DNA of 64,000 nucleotides. Origin: Reticulitermes speratus (lineage: Eukaryota; Arthropoda; Insecta; Blattodea; Rhinotermitidae). Below are positions 40,401-48,811 of this stretch, piece after piece. Position 1 is the first letter of the stretch; the number at the start of each line of letters is the position of its first letter. Where the stretch lies: the NCBI GenBank assembly GCA_021186555.1, contig JAJKFL010000042.1:17522521-17586520 (forward strand), read 5' to 3'. The position numbers and the translations under genes were made by a program. Under the pieces are notes generated by a model. That model saw only the letters and a list, made by a program, of their open reading frames with translations. It was not told where the DNA came from and did not search any database.

Positions 40401-41686
40401 CGCCTAACGTTGTTGCTTTCCATTAGCCAATAACGAGTGGCCCTTATCAAGCCATTGATGGATATATTGATATACAGATCCCCTGTGGGCAGATTCATGA
40501 GTTTTTGGTTTGGTTGTAACTTCCTGACTGTGAGGCCCGTAGCTAGACATGTGGGAATTGGCGTGTTGAATTCATTCGAGAGGTTTATTATTTGCTGTGG
40601 GACAACCTTCGTGAGTTTGTAGGCTGGTGCCTCTCCCCGCCTCCGTTGTTTTAGTATCGGACTGGTTTGCTTATTTCCGTGGTGAGTTTATTTGTGCCGT
40701 CAGGCAGGTAGCTGTTGGGTTTATTTGTGTTACCCATTTCCATTGTTGTTGTTAATGATGAGGTGGATCCGTTTTTGTTGTTGTTGTATTTACCTTTGCA
40801 TTTGTTATTTGGGTCACCTGTTAGTTTTCCGAATTGGCTTTGTTCATTGACGTTCACGAATGTGGCGTTGAGGTTTATGGCGCCTTCGCAGAATTGCGAA
40901 AAGCGACGATTTGCTTCGTCCTGTCTGTCTGTCCGTCTGCCCATGCTTCTTTCCAGTACTCTGCGCTTTCTAAGTGATATTTATGTAATTCATTATTCGG
41001 ATTTTTTCTTGATATATATGAATTTTATTTTGTTATTTATCCTATTTCTGGTTTCTTTTATTTTGGTTGTCGCGAAATTATTATCTCTCACCCTTCACCC
41101 TCGTACTGACGTAGGCTATTTAGGGGTTAGATTCTTTTTCCTGCATATTTTGTTGAACCAACTGCCGGCATTTACCTTTTGATATATCCAGTCTTTTTGT
41201 GGAACTAAACACTGGAAATTGAAAGAGGAAGCACCAGATCGCACCCTGTGGAGAACTCGCTTTGGAAGAGACTACGGACCTGTCGTAAGACAGACTACTG
41301 AATGAATGAATGCTGGCATTTGCCTTTTGGTATATCCGATAATGCTGGCATTTACAATTTAATATATCCGGTCACTTATCATATCCCTTACGCTGTTTCT
41401 TTACAATGAGTGTGACTGATTTTTTAAATGTGCGCTCTGAATTATCCGTTTATTCAGTTGGCTTTTGTTTTTTAACTTCCTATTCATCCTCTACATGTTC
41501 CTGTTTTGTACAGTTTTAATTGTTTTGTTTCTGTGTGCACATAGGCTACTGTACTCCGTTTTGATCATGCGAAGTAATACGATGTGGGCCTTTCTGTATA
41601 TTGCATCACGTAGATATTTCTTCCTGTTACTAACGTCTTGGGTGATGAACCAAATGTTTTGAAACATGTTGACCGCAGTAGAAAAC

Positions 41687-41724
<38 letters not shown>

Positions 41725-44700
41725 TTTGTATCAGACGGTGAACAGTGCTTATGTACTCAACAGTACAACAGTATTTCAGCAAACATAAATTACAAGTGCT
41801 TGAGTCAAAATGTTCGGGAAGATAATGGAGCCTAAAATGGATGAATGAAGTAATCGCGCGTTTTCGTATTTATTCATTTCACTTAAATTTGTTTGGTGCA
41901 GTGAAACACCCGGTAGGTTAATGTCGCGGTAAAACGTCAGATGTGTATACATCAGGTGCCCACTTAGAATCTTAGTTGCCACACCGTTGATCTTAAGGTT
42001 TTTCGTAATTTTTCTCAGACTCAGCAGGCAAATACGGCAATAGTAGCTCGAGTGTGGTATGACCGCTTCCTCCCAAACGTTTCGAGTTATCATTCATCAG
42101 TCATTCTGCTGTTCGACGCTGCATAGTTTGAGGCACCGACATCGACGTAAGGAAAGCAGAAAAGGATATAGTTAAATAAAAGATGGATGAGCTGTCACTA
42201 GGAGGGGAAAGAAACAATTTGTCGAGGCATGGGGCCACTTTCTTCAAGAACACGATTTCCGTAGGATATTTAACTACAATAACCCTTCGCACAACGCGAT
42301 TTTCCGTAACGCGGTTTTGACTGTTCGTGGTTGAAAAGAACTTAATATGTGGGGAAGCAATTTTCCGAACGCTGAGAATTTTTAAATAAACGCCGATAAA
42401 CGCGAGCGGTTACTCAATCAACCACCTCCGAAGCTGACTGCATCAGCTACCCACGCATTGTGTAAACGTGTAATGTCCAAAAATGTATGTATTTTAAGCG
42501 ATAGGTGGGTCCATAAACGTCCGCGTTCACGTAACAATTTTTCCCGTAAAAAGTTTGCGTAACGCGCTTTTGTCCAACACGTCACGTCGTGATCACTCCC
42601 TCTAACTCCCGCTTTGGTCAAGGGGCCAGTGTACACAACTCGGAGCAAACCATATAATCTGCCATAAATAAATTAAGCATTACGTTCGGCATTTTGTCAT
42701 AACAATAGCAAGGGATTACGCAGCATGCAGCAAAACAAAAGCATAATAAAAAGGACCAGAAATTCCATAAAACATAAATAGTTGCTAATAAGTAAGCAAA
42801 AGCCGGTAAAGTAACACTTATTAAAGCTTAGTAAAAGAATCCTTGATGAAAATCCTTTAAAATTTCCTTATATTAGCAGGAGTGCTTTCGTACATAACAA
42901 CTGCGAAATAATACAGAATCCGTTAACAAAACGTAAAATTTGTGATGACCAAGAACCTGTACTGTTACAACACGAGTACAGAATGGTACCAGGAAACAAG
43001 GGCAGTTAGAATATATTAAAGGCTCTGCCGAAGTCTAAGAAAACGGACTACAGTTAGGAAGACTATTGCAATACTGTTATATTACTTTTTAATAGGATAT
43101 TTTATGATTTTTATATAAATCCAATATAAAAATTTTGGGATCCCACAATTCATGTTAAACAATTTCGCTGTGCTGTCTTGTGCATTGTTATGCATTCATG
43201 AACGGACTTTCCGAAGATGGCTACTTTTAGCAGGAACATGGAGCAGTAAACATCGAGAAAATAATAATACTTGTACTGACTTTCTAATTATTGAGTTGTT
43301 AAAATGCGTCTGGATGTACCAATTGAAGTATGTGTACAGAATGTTGGTGAGTGTACCTTTTGGAAAACTTTCACCTGGAAGACGCAGAAGTAGACGGAAA
43401 ATAACACTGCGTTGGATATTTGGGTGTTAGGCTGTAAGGACGGAAGTAGAGAGCTGTGTTGTTAGCGATCTGGACTTGCAGGTCGCTTGGTCGGTCAGTC
43501 AGTCATGTTGCATTAAATAACGCTTGCATCGAAACCATAAACACTCGTCTTTGTTCTGTTGTAAGATATGTGAACGAGTTGACAACGGCCTCGCGGATTT
43601 CTTCCTGTAGTCGAAGTGGCACGTGTCCCTGTGTTTACTTCAAGGCTGAAGCACCTTACTGACATCGTAGCCTTACGTTCATCAAACATTGAATAGAATA
43701 AACACTCCTGTTACAGCACTGTGAGTTAAAGTAATTAATTATACGCTTCTTGACTTCAATCGCTTGAAGTTTTCTGGTACCAGAAGTCATGCAAGCTTAC
43801 AACTGGCGTCATAATTCCAATCACGTGTAACTTCTTCTTCTATGTCCGTGTCTAGTCTTTCTGCACCTTGCAATATATATGCCTAATTTGAAGAGAAACT
43901 TCGGTTATGTTAATGGCATTTCCTAAACATGTAACTGCGCTTCACAACATAATGAAGGGAAGGTTATATTTAATTTGGGCTTCCACATTTGATAGTAGAC
44001 AAGTGGGTAGCAACTAGGGTCGATCCACAGGTAAAATATGCCAGTTCCAGTCGTGGCTTTGGCATAACGTTTCGTTTTGTAGCATATTTTTACTTGCGCA
44101 AATACTCATTTAAACTACGCAGATTTATTGTGTACCTGTGTTTCAAAAGCTAATTTGTGCTGGAGAGGTAAGCCTAGAATTGCAAGGAAGGCAGTTATTT
44201 GTTATTTTTCCGTGATTTGTTGTTCATTGGCATTCTGATTTAAAGGTTCCGTGTTCGAATGTTCCTGCAGACAACCAGTTTTAATTAAAAAACACAATTT
44301 ACAACGTTTCTTTTTCTTACAATATACTAACGATCTCTGAGGTCATGCCGATACGAGTGAAATCCTTAATTCAAGCTCAGGGATTCTGGACATCGCATTA
44401 AAGATGCCAGGTCTTGGTAACAACCCTTTCACGGGCTGATATGAGTGAAGTGAAGGTGTGCCTGTCGACGCCATGAACACACATAGCGGCGTGGATATAC
44501 AGCTGCACTCATTTTTAACCTCGACGCTAGACAGAAGTAAGCGGTTAGCTTTAAGCCGCAGTCGCTTTACTCCCGGGGAAAGAGTTTCCGGGCACCCATC
44601 TGACAGAAAGCTGGGTGAGCCCCAGAACCGGTCTGGGTGGTTTTGTAGAGTACCGAATGGAACCATGATTTCTGGTAGTTCAGCCATACCCTAATCACTA

Positions 44701-45318
44701 CACCGACTACGCTGTCCCGGTTCCTTCAAAGGTTGTTATTAATTAATATTTTGCGTAATCATGTAGTGAGTCAGACTCGATTGTACTCAACAGTACTCGA
44801 TTTGGTTAGTGTGCTCCATTTTGATATAGTTGCATCTTTATCTCGGTCTCCCAAGTGTTTCTTTTAGGGGGAGGCTTTCCGACCAAATCTTGCGAGTATT
44901 TTTCATTTTATCAATGAGTGCTGCATCATCCTCCTTAACTTAATCGCCCTAATGATATGGCGCCGTCTGTTGTTTGAAGGTCACTGCAGGTACAACTATA
45001 ACATTCACATGAAAGTTGCAGTAGGAACCTGGTCTCGGTTGGAACCCCGGTCGCTTTAAACACAGTGCGAAATTTGTAACCGCTTTACCAAACTTTTCTA
45101 TCCTATTTAATTACAGGGTTCGAATGTTTCAGTTGGGGGGGGGGGGGGAATTGTACGCGATCGATAAGCATGTATCTTACCTTACGATAGCACAACTTAC
45201 GTGTATCCGGCGAGAATGTCCATAAGCGTGGATTTGCCAGCGCCTGAAGGTCCCATGATGGCAGTCAGTTCGCCAGATTGGAATTCTCCGCTTACTCGCT
45301 TCAGGATGCATTTAGATT
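19151..45318 (-). CDS. ABC transporter subfamily G (ABCG1/4-like half-transporter), 5' end missing
   Basis: Ten exons join in frame to 596 codons plus stop. Order: Walker A (GPSGAGKST), Q-loop (SYIMQDD), signature ([10 protein letters not shown]), Walker B ([12 protein letters not shown]), H-loop (CTIHQPS), then six predicted membrane helices, the nucleotide-domain-first layout of ABCG half-transporters. Such proteins dimerise; ABCG1/4 members export sterols and lipids, but the substrate here is unknown. All key ATPase residues are intact, so the gene looks functional. Full-length relatives have about 60-80 more residues before Walker A; that exon was not found. Introns are 0.6-9.1 kb and hold LINEs, MITEs, SINEs and a Penelope-like element. 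All introns are GT-AG, and phases agree at every junction. Confidence 0.93.
20290..20390 (-). repeat. Interspersed repeat sharing a cagaagaacagaggcct-type core
   Basis: In reverse it reads ccaatcacccactgatg then agcagaacagaggcctc. This matches parts of 21480-21560 and 25640-25780 (cccagaagaacagaggcctc). The family is unclassified and lies in ABCG introns. Confidence 0.5.
21194..21349 (-). CDS. ABCG exon with TM3 and TM4
   Basis: Encodes [18 protein letters not shown] (TM3) and a second hydrophobic stretch with [18 protein letters not shown] (TM4). Acceptor cacttgcag, donor gtactt. Both boundaries are in phase 0. Confidence 0.94.
21480..21560 (+). repeat. Interspersed repeat, cagaagaac core family
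   Basis: Contains ccaattacccagtgatg and gtatcccagaagaacggaaa, matching the copies at 20290-20390 (reverse) and 25640-25780. Intronic. Confidence 0.5.
23012..23112 (-). CDS. ABCG exon after TM2
   Basis: Encodes [20 protein letters not shown] and [13 protein letters not shown], the conserved RE-x5-WYSLK-YY cytosolic loop leading into TM3. Acceptor tctccacag, donor gtaagt. Ends in phase 0. Confidence 0.94.
23822..24095. mobile_element. hAT-type MITE, family B, in ABCG intron
   Basis: The ends are cagggtccacaaattttcc and, inverted, cagggatgcagatatcc. The flanking 8-bp sequences are actaggtt and actgggtc (six of eight matching). Related copies are at 35478-35633 and 48812-48958. Non-coding. Confidence 0.8.
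24290..24458 (-). CDS. ABCG exon with TM1 and TM2
   Basis: Encodes [20 protein letters not shown] (TM1) and [20 protein letters not shown] (TM2). Acceptor ctattccag, donor gtaagt. Ends after the first base of a Phe codon. Confidence 0.94.
24828..24866 (+). repeat. Degenerate (GAGT/GAAT)n simple repeat
   Basis: A short run of gagtgaatgagtgagcaagc-type tetranucleotides in an ABCG intron. Confidence 0.8.
25040..25245 (-). CDS. ABCG linker and pre-TM1 exon
   Basis: Encodes a proline-rich variable linker ([15 protein letters not shown]), a polar stretch with a potential N-glycosylation-like NSTQENET, then [20 protein letters not shown], the amphipathic connecting helix before TM1. Acceptor ttgtcttcag, donor gtatgt, both phases consistent. 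Confidence 0.93.
25610..25800 (+). repeat. Interspersed repeat, cagaagaac core family, longest copy
   Basis: Contains tgtcactgggtgattggtgt, a tgtgacac-rich segment and cccagaagaacagaggcctc, shared with 20290-20390 and 21480-21560. Intronic; unclassified. Confidence 0.5.
26343..26367 (+). repeat. Poly-C tract (25 nt)
   Basis: Uninterrupted run of C within an ABCG intron; its length in this assembly may be unreliable. Confidence 0.9.
26612..26712 (-). mobile_element. tRNA-derived SINE head, truncated
   Basis: On the minus strand an A-box-like tagttggtatagctactc is followed about 30 bp later by the B box ggtttgaaccc, with the aagctggatggtt spacer shared with the SINE at 51060-51327. The body after the head is mostly missing. 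Confidence 0.75.
26895..27030. repeat. Small hairpin repeat with hammerhead-like pieces
   Basis: Nested inverted pairs are atttggaggaacc with ggttcctctgaaat, and tctccatctgt with agatggagg. The right half (about 26938-26975) resembles the gatgg-stem-ctgaaa layout of the palindrome family. It is followed by tggcgtcacattccagaag, as in the cagaagaac repeats. A related copy is at 61360-61470. Confidence 0.5.
27160..27420 (+). repeat. Interspersed repeat 'X', partial, with (TCTG)n
   Basis: A tgtctgtctgtctatctgtc run followed by ttagattttcatgaattt and an attaaaat-like segment matches the order in the copy at 47050-47240. It lies in an ABCG intron. Confidence 0.45.
27684..27806 (-). CDS. ABCG linker exon
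   Basis: Encodes [20 protein letters not shown] and a charged linker [15 protein letters not shown] that joins the nucleotide-binding and membrane domains. The Val codon split with the preceding exon gives the [15 protein letters not shown] pattern of ABCG1-like proteins. Acceptor ttctcag, donor gtaagc. Confidence 0.93.
29937..30175 (-). CDS. ABCG exon with D-loop and H-loop
   Basis: Encodes [19 protein letters not shown], the H-loop segment [20 protein letters not shown] and the end of the nucleotide-binding domain ([10 protein letters not shown]). Acceptor tattacag, donor gtatga. Ends after the first base of a Val codon. Confidence 0.96.
30335..33225 (+). mobile_element. Near-full-length non-LTR retrotransposon (endonuclease + reverse transcriptase), inactive
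   Basis: One plus-strand polyprotein is readable in order. The endonuclease has [26 protein letters not shown] and SDHNLL. The reverse transcriptase has [13 protein letters not shown] (motif A), [18 protein letters not shown] (motif B, about 32325-32385) and YVDDLVLLA (motif C). The C-terminal part has [10 protein letters not shown] and the [12 protein letters not shown] segment. The frame is broken near 30655 and by stops near 30840, 30970, 31350 and 32282, so it cannot be active. It ends in a short gatga-type repeat without poly-A. RTE- or CR1-like is my best guess; clade not settled. It sits antisense in an ABCG intron. Confidence 0.92.
33264..33409 (-). CDS. ABCG exon with signature and Walker B
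   Basis: Encodes [17 protein letters not shown], the signature [17 protein letters not shown] and Walker [11 protein letters not shown]. Acceptor ttctttcag, donor gtaaat. Ends two bases into the Ser codon of the D-loop. Confidence 0.96.
33890..35818 (+). mobile_element. Highly degenerate second LINE, antisense in ABCG intron
   Basis: This is the same family as 13620-15110. Readable pieces in order are [12 protein letters not shown] (about 34080), [20 protein letters not shown] and [12 protein letters not shown] (34345-34455). Further on come [36 protein letters not shown] and [10 protein letters not shown] (35190-35370), then [17 protein letters not shown] near the 3' end. Many stops and frameshifts. 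Interrupted by a hAT MITE at 35478-35633. Confidence 0.85.
35478..35633. mobile_element. hAT-type MITE, family B, nested in LINE
   Basis: The ends are caggggtgcacaaat and, inverted, cagggatgcataaat. The 8-bp flanks tctcaaag (35470-35477) and tcttaaag (35634-35641) differ at one base. Removing the insert restores the LINE reading [12 protein letters not shown], which confirms the boundaries. Confidence 0.92.
35880..36069 (-). CDS. ABCG exon with Q-loop
   Basis: Encodes [16 protein letters not shown], then [19 protein letters not shown] (Q-loop region) and [17 protein letters not shown]. Acceptor tgctgtag, donor gtaagt. Starts with one base completing a codon and ends in phase 0. Confidence 0.95.
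36867..37013 (+). mobile_element. 5'-truncated tRNA-type SINE, family 2
   Basis: It matches the 3' half of the SINE at 61548-61814 (gtcaggtagaggtctctgcg through cctaggcccccaagggg) and ends in poly-A. The flanking 12-bp repeats are aacaataccagg and aacaacaccagg (one mismatch). Head missing, as expected from incomplete reverse transcription. Confidence 0.88.
37171..37199 (+). repeat. (CA)n microsatellite
   Basis: Dinucleotide run in the large ABCG intron. Confidence 0.9.
37308..37434 (-). mobile_element. Truncated SINE, family 2
   Basis: Reverse-orientation match to the SINE at 61548-61814, from caacagcccc through acaacacacaacactca, with no tRNA head. More diverged than the copy at 36867. Confidence 0.8.
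38366..38400 (-). ncRNA. Hammerhead-like motif left of Penelope-like element
   Basis: Minus strand: ttgatga, t, stem aaacc-aaaa-ggttt, then gaagcatg. The layout matches a hammerhead core with stem II, but GAAA has decayed to GAAG. Confidence 0.45.
38560..39020 (+). repeat. Left direct repeat (pseudo-LTR) of Penelope-like element
   Basis: The part 38875-39010 aligns with 41430-41590 in the same orientation (shared gaattgtccgtt / gaattatccgtt, tttatcctt, gtgcacata, ccgttttgat). Direct flanking repeats about 2.5 kb apart around a Penelope RT match the pseudo-LTR structure of these elements. A 239-bp insert interrupts it. Confidence 0.65.
38621..38859 (+). mobile_element. Retroposed Penelope 5' fragment with terminal hairpin
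   Basis: Perfect 15-bp direct repeats tgttataggattttt flank the insert (38606-38620 and 38860-38874). Its first 65 bp form a hairpin with 29-bp perfect arms that start within the flank (38617-38645 and 38657-38685). The rest reads [20 protein letters not shown], like the N-terminal region of Penelope-type polyproteins. Confidence 0.75.
39480..40520 (-). mobile_element. Penelope-like element (RT and GIY-YIG endonuclease), inactive
   Basis: On the minus strand, in broken frames, are [13 protein letters not shown] (RT motif B region, about 40330), a YTRYVDDIL-like palm site (about 40230-40200) and [11 protein letters not shown] followed by [16 protein letters not shown] (about 40105-40010). Then comes the GIY-YIG-type segment [16 protein letters not shown] (about 39670-39620, with G of YIGQT changed to D) and a HTMET-like C-terminus (about 39540). 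RT plus C-terminal GIY-YIG nuclease defines Penelope-like elements. Stops and frameshifts make it dead. It lies in the largest ABCG intron, in the same orientation as the gene. Confidence 0.85.
40850..40945 (+). repeat. Interspersed repeat 'X', 5' part
   Basis: The segment gcagaattgcgaaaagcgac, then a cttcgtcctgtctgtctgtc run, is shared with 47065-47110. It lies just right of the recognisable Penelope RT. Confidence 0.65.
41208..41312 (+). mobile_element. 3'-terminal scrap of the RTE/CR1-like LINE
   Basis: About 100 bp match the last part of the LINE at 30335-33225 (gtggagaactcgctttgg, cggacctgtcgtaag) and end in (TGAA)3. It interrupts a short repeat whose units contain ggcatttaccttttgatat. 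Confidence 0.85.
41370..41595 (+). repeat. Right direct repeat (pseudo-LTR) of Penelope-like element
   Basis: Partner of 38560-39020 in the same orientation, roughly 70 percent similar by eye. Confidence 0.6.
41639..41674 (+). ncRNA. Hammerhead-like motif right of Penelope-like element
   Basis: Plus strand: gtgatga, short stem acc-aaat-ggt-like, then gaaacatgttgacc. GAAAC is intact, while the first core base is G instead of C. Its orientation is opposite to the motif at 38366-38400. Confidence 0.4.
41690..41721 (+). repeat. (TA)n microsatellite
   Basis: A 32-nt alternating TA run. Confidence 0.95.
41722..44400. other. Intron sequence, possible DNA-transposon relic at 42283-42600
   Basis: No exon recognised. 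At 42283-42320 and 42500-42600 there are repeated acaacgcgattttccgtaac-type words in both orientations, reminiscent of subterminal repeats of Tc1/pogo-type transposons, but no transposase or clear ends were found. The remainder shows nothing. Confidence 0.35.
44400..44725 (-). mobile_element. tRNA-derived SINE, family 1
   Basis: Minus strand: accgggacagcgtagtcggt (A-box region), a weak B box, then the family body (accggtctggggctcaccca, ggagtaaagcgac, ggttaaaaatgagtgcagct). The layout is shared with 51060-51327, 58600-58847, 61925-62260 and 63225-63478. Lies in the large ABCG intron. Confidence 0.8.
45201..45318 (-). CDS. ABCG exon with Walker A
   Basis: Encodes [19 protein letters not shown] followed by [19 protein letters not shown]. 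The acceptor is catttcag and the donor is gtaagt. The exon begins with the last two bases of a codon, so at least one coding exon lies upstream (to the right). It ends two bases into the Thr codon that the next exon completes. Confidence 0.95.
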
Positions 45319-47049
45319 CTGAAATGTACAAATATTGACACGTCTTTGTTGTGTTCTGAAGACAGTACAATCTCGAATGTTGAGAGTATTGCCTAACATT
45401 AGGGTGTAGCAGTGGGAGACAGACGAGTTGAAGACAGTGGGCTTTGATGGCAGAAACTGGCTCCAACAGGGTCAGACAAGTGAACATACTGTCACTGCGT
45501 CACTGTCATCGCTGAAGGGCCTGTTCCCACATAAATTCATTTCGTGAACTTGAAAAGTTATTATTTAACAGCGCCCCATTTCTTCTGGAGGTTCTTTAAA
45601 TCAACTAAGTCACACGATTATTGACGACTTAAATATAAACATATTGGACAGGCAGTAGCTCGTATTACACTTGAAATTTGCAGCAAAGTGGTGCCAAATA
45701 TAGTTTTGTGAGTCTCAGTTGGTCGGTGTATCAGTATTGTAGGAACGTGAAGGTTTTGTACTCAAGGCCAAACATACGAATAATGCAGTGTTTTATAACA
45801 GTACATATGGTTATCAGCTGATATATTAAAGCCTTCTTTGTGCGTCAGATACAAATATCACTGTGTCACTATTTTCTCGCCTGCACTGTGCCTAAAAGAG
45901 GTGTGGCCAGTGCCACTTTTGGATGTCAGATGGAGAGCATTGTGCCCTTCTGTGTAAATATTCCGGACTAAAACTGTGGTCGGTGCATGACGTTGGTGAA
46001 TTTGAAATGTCAAACTGATTTATTACTACCTTACGACTACAGTTAGGAGTTTTAATATGTAGAGTTAAGTAACACGACTTAGAACGATAATCGTCCAATG
46101 GGGGTTTTTCTATGCCACAGTTTTTTCTCTCTTTCTCTTGACTGTGGTGCTAAATATCTCCTGTCACTTTTAAAATTGATCTTAGATGAACAAGATGTGA
46201 GGATGTGGGCCGGATTCAACATCATCAGGATAAGAGCCAGTGGTGGCCCTCTGAATGTGATACTAAACCTTGAGGTGAAATAAGTAGAGCACATGAAATG
46301 TCTTGATCGATGAAGTAACAGTTTTGAAAGCAGGAATACGCATTGTGTAGTTAATTGCATTTATTTGTGTGATAATTGCTCTTTAGACTACTTTTCAACA
46401 ATTAATAATCATGTATAATGGAACGTGGTAATTTATTATGCACAACGAATTGTCCTGACGGTGGAAACGTCTATCTTGTTCTTCAGCTCTAGCTTCCTTC
46501 CAGCGGGCGTGGCACATCGCCAGAATATTAATGTAGTGTTATCAAGTATGAGTTTTAAGCGTCATTCATTCTATATATTTGTGTTTTATTACCACAACTT
46601 CTCTGAGACCAAAAATGTTAGCTTATTTCTTGTTTATTAACGAAGCCTTAGGGACTGTGAACCTTGTATATACCACAGAATGATAGGTTCTCTGTGTTAT
46701 GTGTTCAAATGGATATGGAAAGAGAAGGTAGTGGCATTTTAACGTGCTGTGTAAAAATTTTAATCACAGCTGAAGAGAAACACGCACGATCTCAAAATAC
46801 TCAGTCATCAGGTGGGAATCAGACTTTGATACCTAATAGGAAGCATGACTACTAACACGTCCTGGCGTTCAGGCCGAAATAAACCATTAACTGGGTCGCT
46901 GAAGTTTCGGAGCAATTTTTTTCTTACACGCCCCTAAAGCATTTGTCGTCATTCGTTCTGTATCATAACAAAATACCATACCGCAGAGAGAAACAGAATT
47001 TTAAAACAGAGTGTTGCATGTATATAGAGCAGCAGAATTCACAGTCGAT
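45319..47049. other. No recognised feature upstream of the Walker A exon
   Basis: I looked on the minus strand for an exon encoding the usual segment before Walker A and found none. Open frames of 60-95 codons are present but show no motif. Confidence 0.5.
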
Positions 47050-47454
47050 ATTAGGCGTGTTCGCAAAATTGCGAAAAGCGACTATTAGCTTCGTCATATC
47101 TGTCCGTCCGCATGGAACAACTCGGCTCCCAATGAATGGATTTTCAAGAAATTTAATATTTGAGTATTCTTCCACATTCTGTCGAGAAAATTCAAGTTTC
47201 ATTAAAATCTGACAAGACTAAAGTGTACTTAACATGAAGACCTATGTACATTTATGATATTTCGCTGAATTCTTCTTAAAATGAGAAATGTTTCACCCAA
47301 AAGTTGTAGAGAAAATCAAAACACACATTTTATGTTTACTAACGTTTTTTTTCTAAAATTGTGCCGTTTATGAGATAATGTGGAAAAATATAGAGCCAAG
47401 CAGACCACAGATATCAATATAATACGGAGCATGCGCGTTGCATACTGGATAACT
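47050..47454 (+). repeat. Interspersed repeat 'X', most complete copy (interrupted)
   Basis: Begins gcaaaattgcgaaaagcgac, tcgtcatatctgtccgtccg. The stretch 47240-47455 matches 51958-52200 (gagaaatgtttca, aaaagttgtagag, gagataatgtgg). The copy resumes after the inserted palindrome at 47715-47815 (cctcaatgtcacg, atacgtac). Unclassified. Confidence 0.75.
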
Positions 47455-47467
47455 AAGATAAAAACAC

Positions 47468-47701
47468 GTAATCTGTGGTCTTTTGGGTGATACACGGCGT
47501 CGTGAGGTAATTGTTTACCGACGTTTCGGGACAACGTGTCGGTCCCATCTTCACGGGTCCGATTCCTTCGTGGAATCTCGACCCGTGAAGATGGGACCGA
47601 CACGTTGTCCCGAAACGTCGGTAAATAATTACCTCACGACGCCGTGTAATCACCCAAAAGACCACAGATTACATCAACATCGCGGCGGAAGCCTGAAATC
47701 A
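47468..47701. mobile_element. 234-bp palindromic retroposon, 13-bp target duplication, two hammerhead-like motifs
   Basis: Perfect 13-bp repeats aagataaaaacac flank it (47455-47467 and 47702-47714). Arms 47468-47559 and 47580-47672 are near-perfect reverse complements (one 1-nt indel). A 29-bp unique tail (atcaacatcgcggcggaagc...) is at the right end only. Each arm carries gtgaagatgg, stem gggac/gtccc, cgaaac. Inserted into repeat X. Confidence 0.9.
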
Positions 47702-47714
47702 AAGATAAAAACAC

Positions 47715-47820
47715 ACTCAGCATAAGTAATACTGATTGCTTGTCCACGGCGACAGTGGGTTACACGAACGTGCCTCAATGTCACGTTTATACGTACTTTG
47801 TCTGTCTTGGTTATTGTTAT
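47715..47820 (+). repeat. Interspersed repeat 'X', continuation after insertion
   Basis: Matches 52235-52320: ttgtccacggcgacagtggg, cgtgcctcaatgtcacg, atacgtac. This shows the palindrome at 47468 landed inside an existing X copy. Confidence 0.75.
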
Positions 47821-48811
47821 TTGTGATTTTGTAATCAAATGAATCCTTACTAAAATTAACTAACTGCATGATGCAGAGTGTTCTTACAGCAGTTTATGTT
47901 TCTTTACCTAATTCAGAAATTTGTTGTTTCTATGGAATTTGCAGATAAATCACAGTGGTCACGAAAGCCTCTACCTGGCTGTGTCTTCAGCAACATTAAA
48001 AAGGCCTGAAACCTCACATCCAAACATCCTGTCCCTCTGAGATCCATGGCAATCCTGTTGCATTTGTGGCAGTATATAGAGGCCTTCTGGTCACAAAATT
48101 AATGGTTGTAGAATCTACAGCTTTCTTTTGACGGATAAAGTTACCAGGTCTCGTAACAGGATTTTGTATTCACTTCACTGAAAATATGACAGAAAGGTTT
48201 TCTTCCTTTAGCGATTTTCAGCCCACTGACAACAACATCGACACTTAAAATCAGTTTTCCTGTCTCATGTTCCAGGCACATGTTGCACGTCTTATTTTGT
48301 CACATTGGTTAATGAATGGAGTCCAGTTTGGTTCTGATTTTTTAAAAATAGCTATTAGTTAAGAACTGCAAAGTAAAAATCAATTTCCTTTTCAAGATTT
48401 TGAGCCATGGGAAATGTCAAAAACCAAGGGCACAATACGTTCCTAAAAGTAACGGAAATGCAGCTCTGGGTTCATAATCAACTTATTGTTAATTCAGATA
48501 TTAATATAATGAGTCGTCCGGTCCACGCCTTGATTCTCCTCCTGGTCGCAGAATTTCATACGCCTTTATTTCAAAATTCATCTCACCATGTTCCACGCCC
48601 CCCCCCCCCTCGACAATTGATTTTTTTTTTTTTAAATGAGCATTCCATCTATTTTAGTTAAGCCGCTGCTAATTGATTCCAGTTTGACTAGGTAGGATGC
48701 TACAAGATAAACTCATCTGTTTTGCACAGAATTCCTGTGTTCACATGTGGCACTGCATGTGTTTATCCGACTAGAGTGAAGATATGGGATTGACTTTACA
48801 GTGTCACATGT
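47821..48811. other. No recognised feature
   Basis: A poly-C tract near 48598-48610 and short open frames only. Confidence 0.5.

Noticed and set aside
41465-41662. Hydrophobic open frame resembling a small membrane protein
   Set aside because: It lies in the pseudo-LTR of the Penelope-like element in T-rich sequence; no other support.
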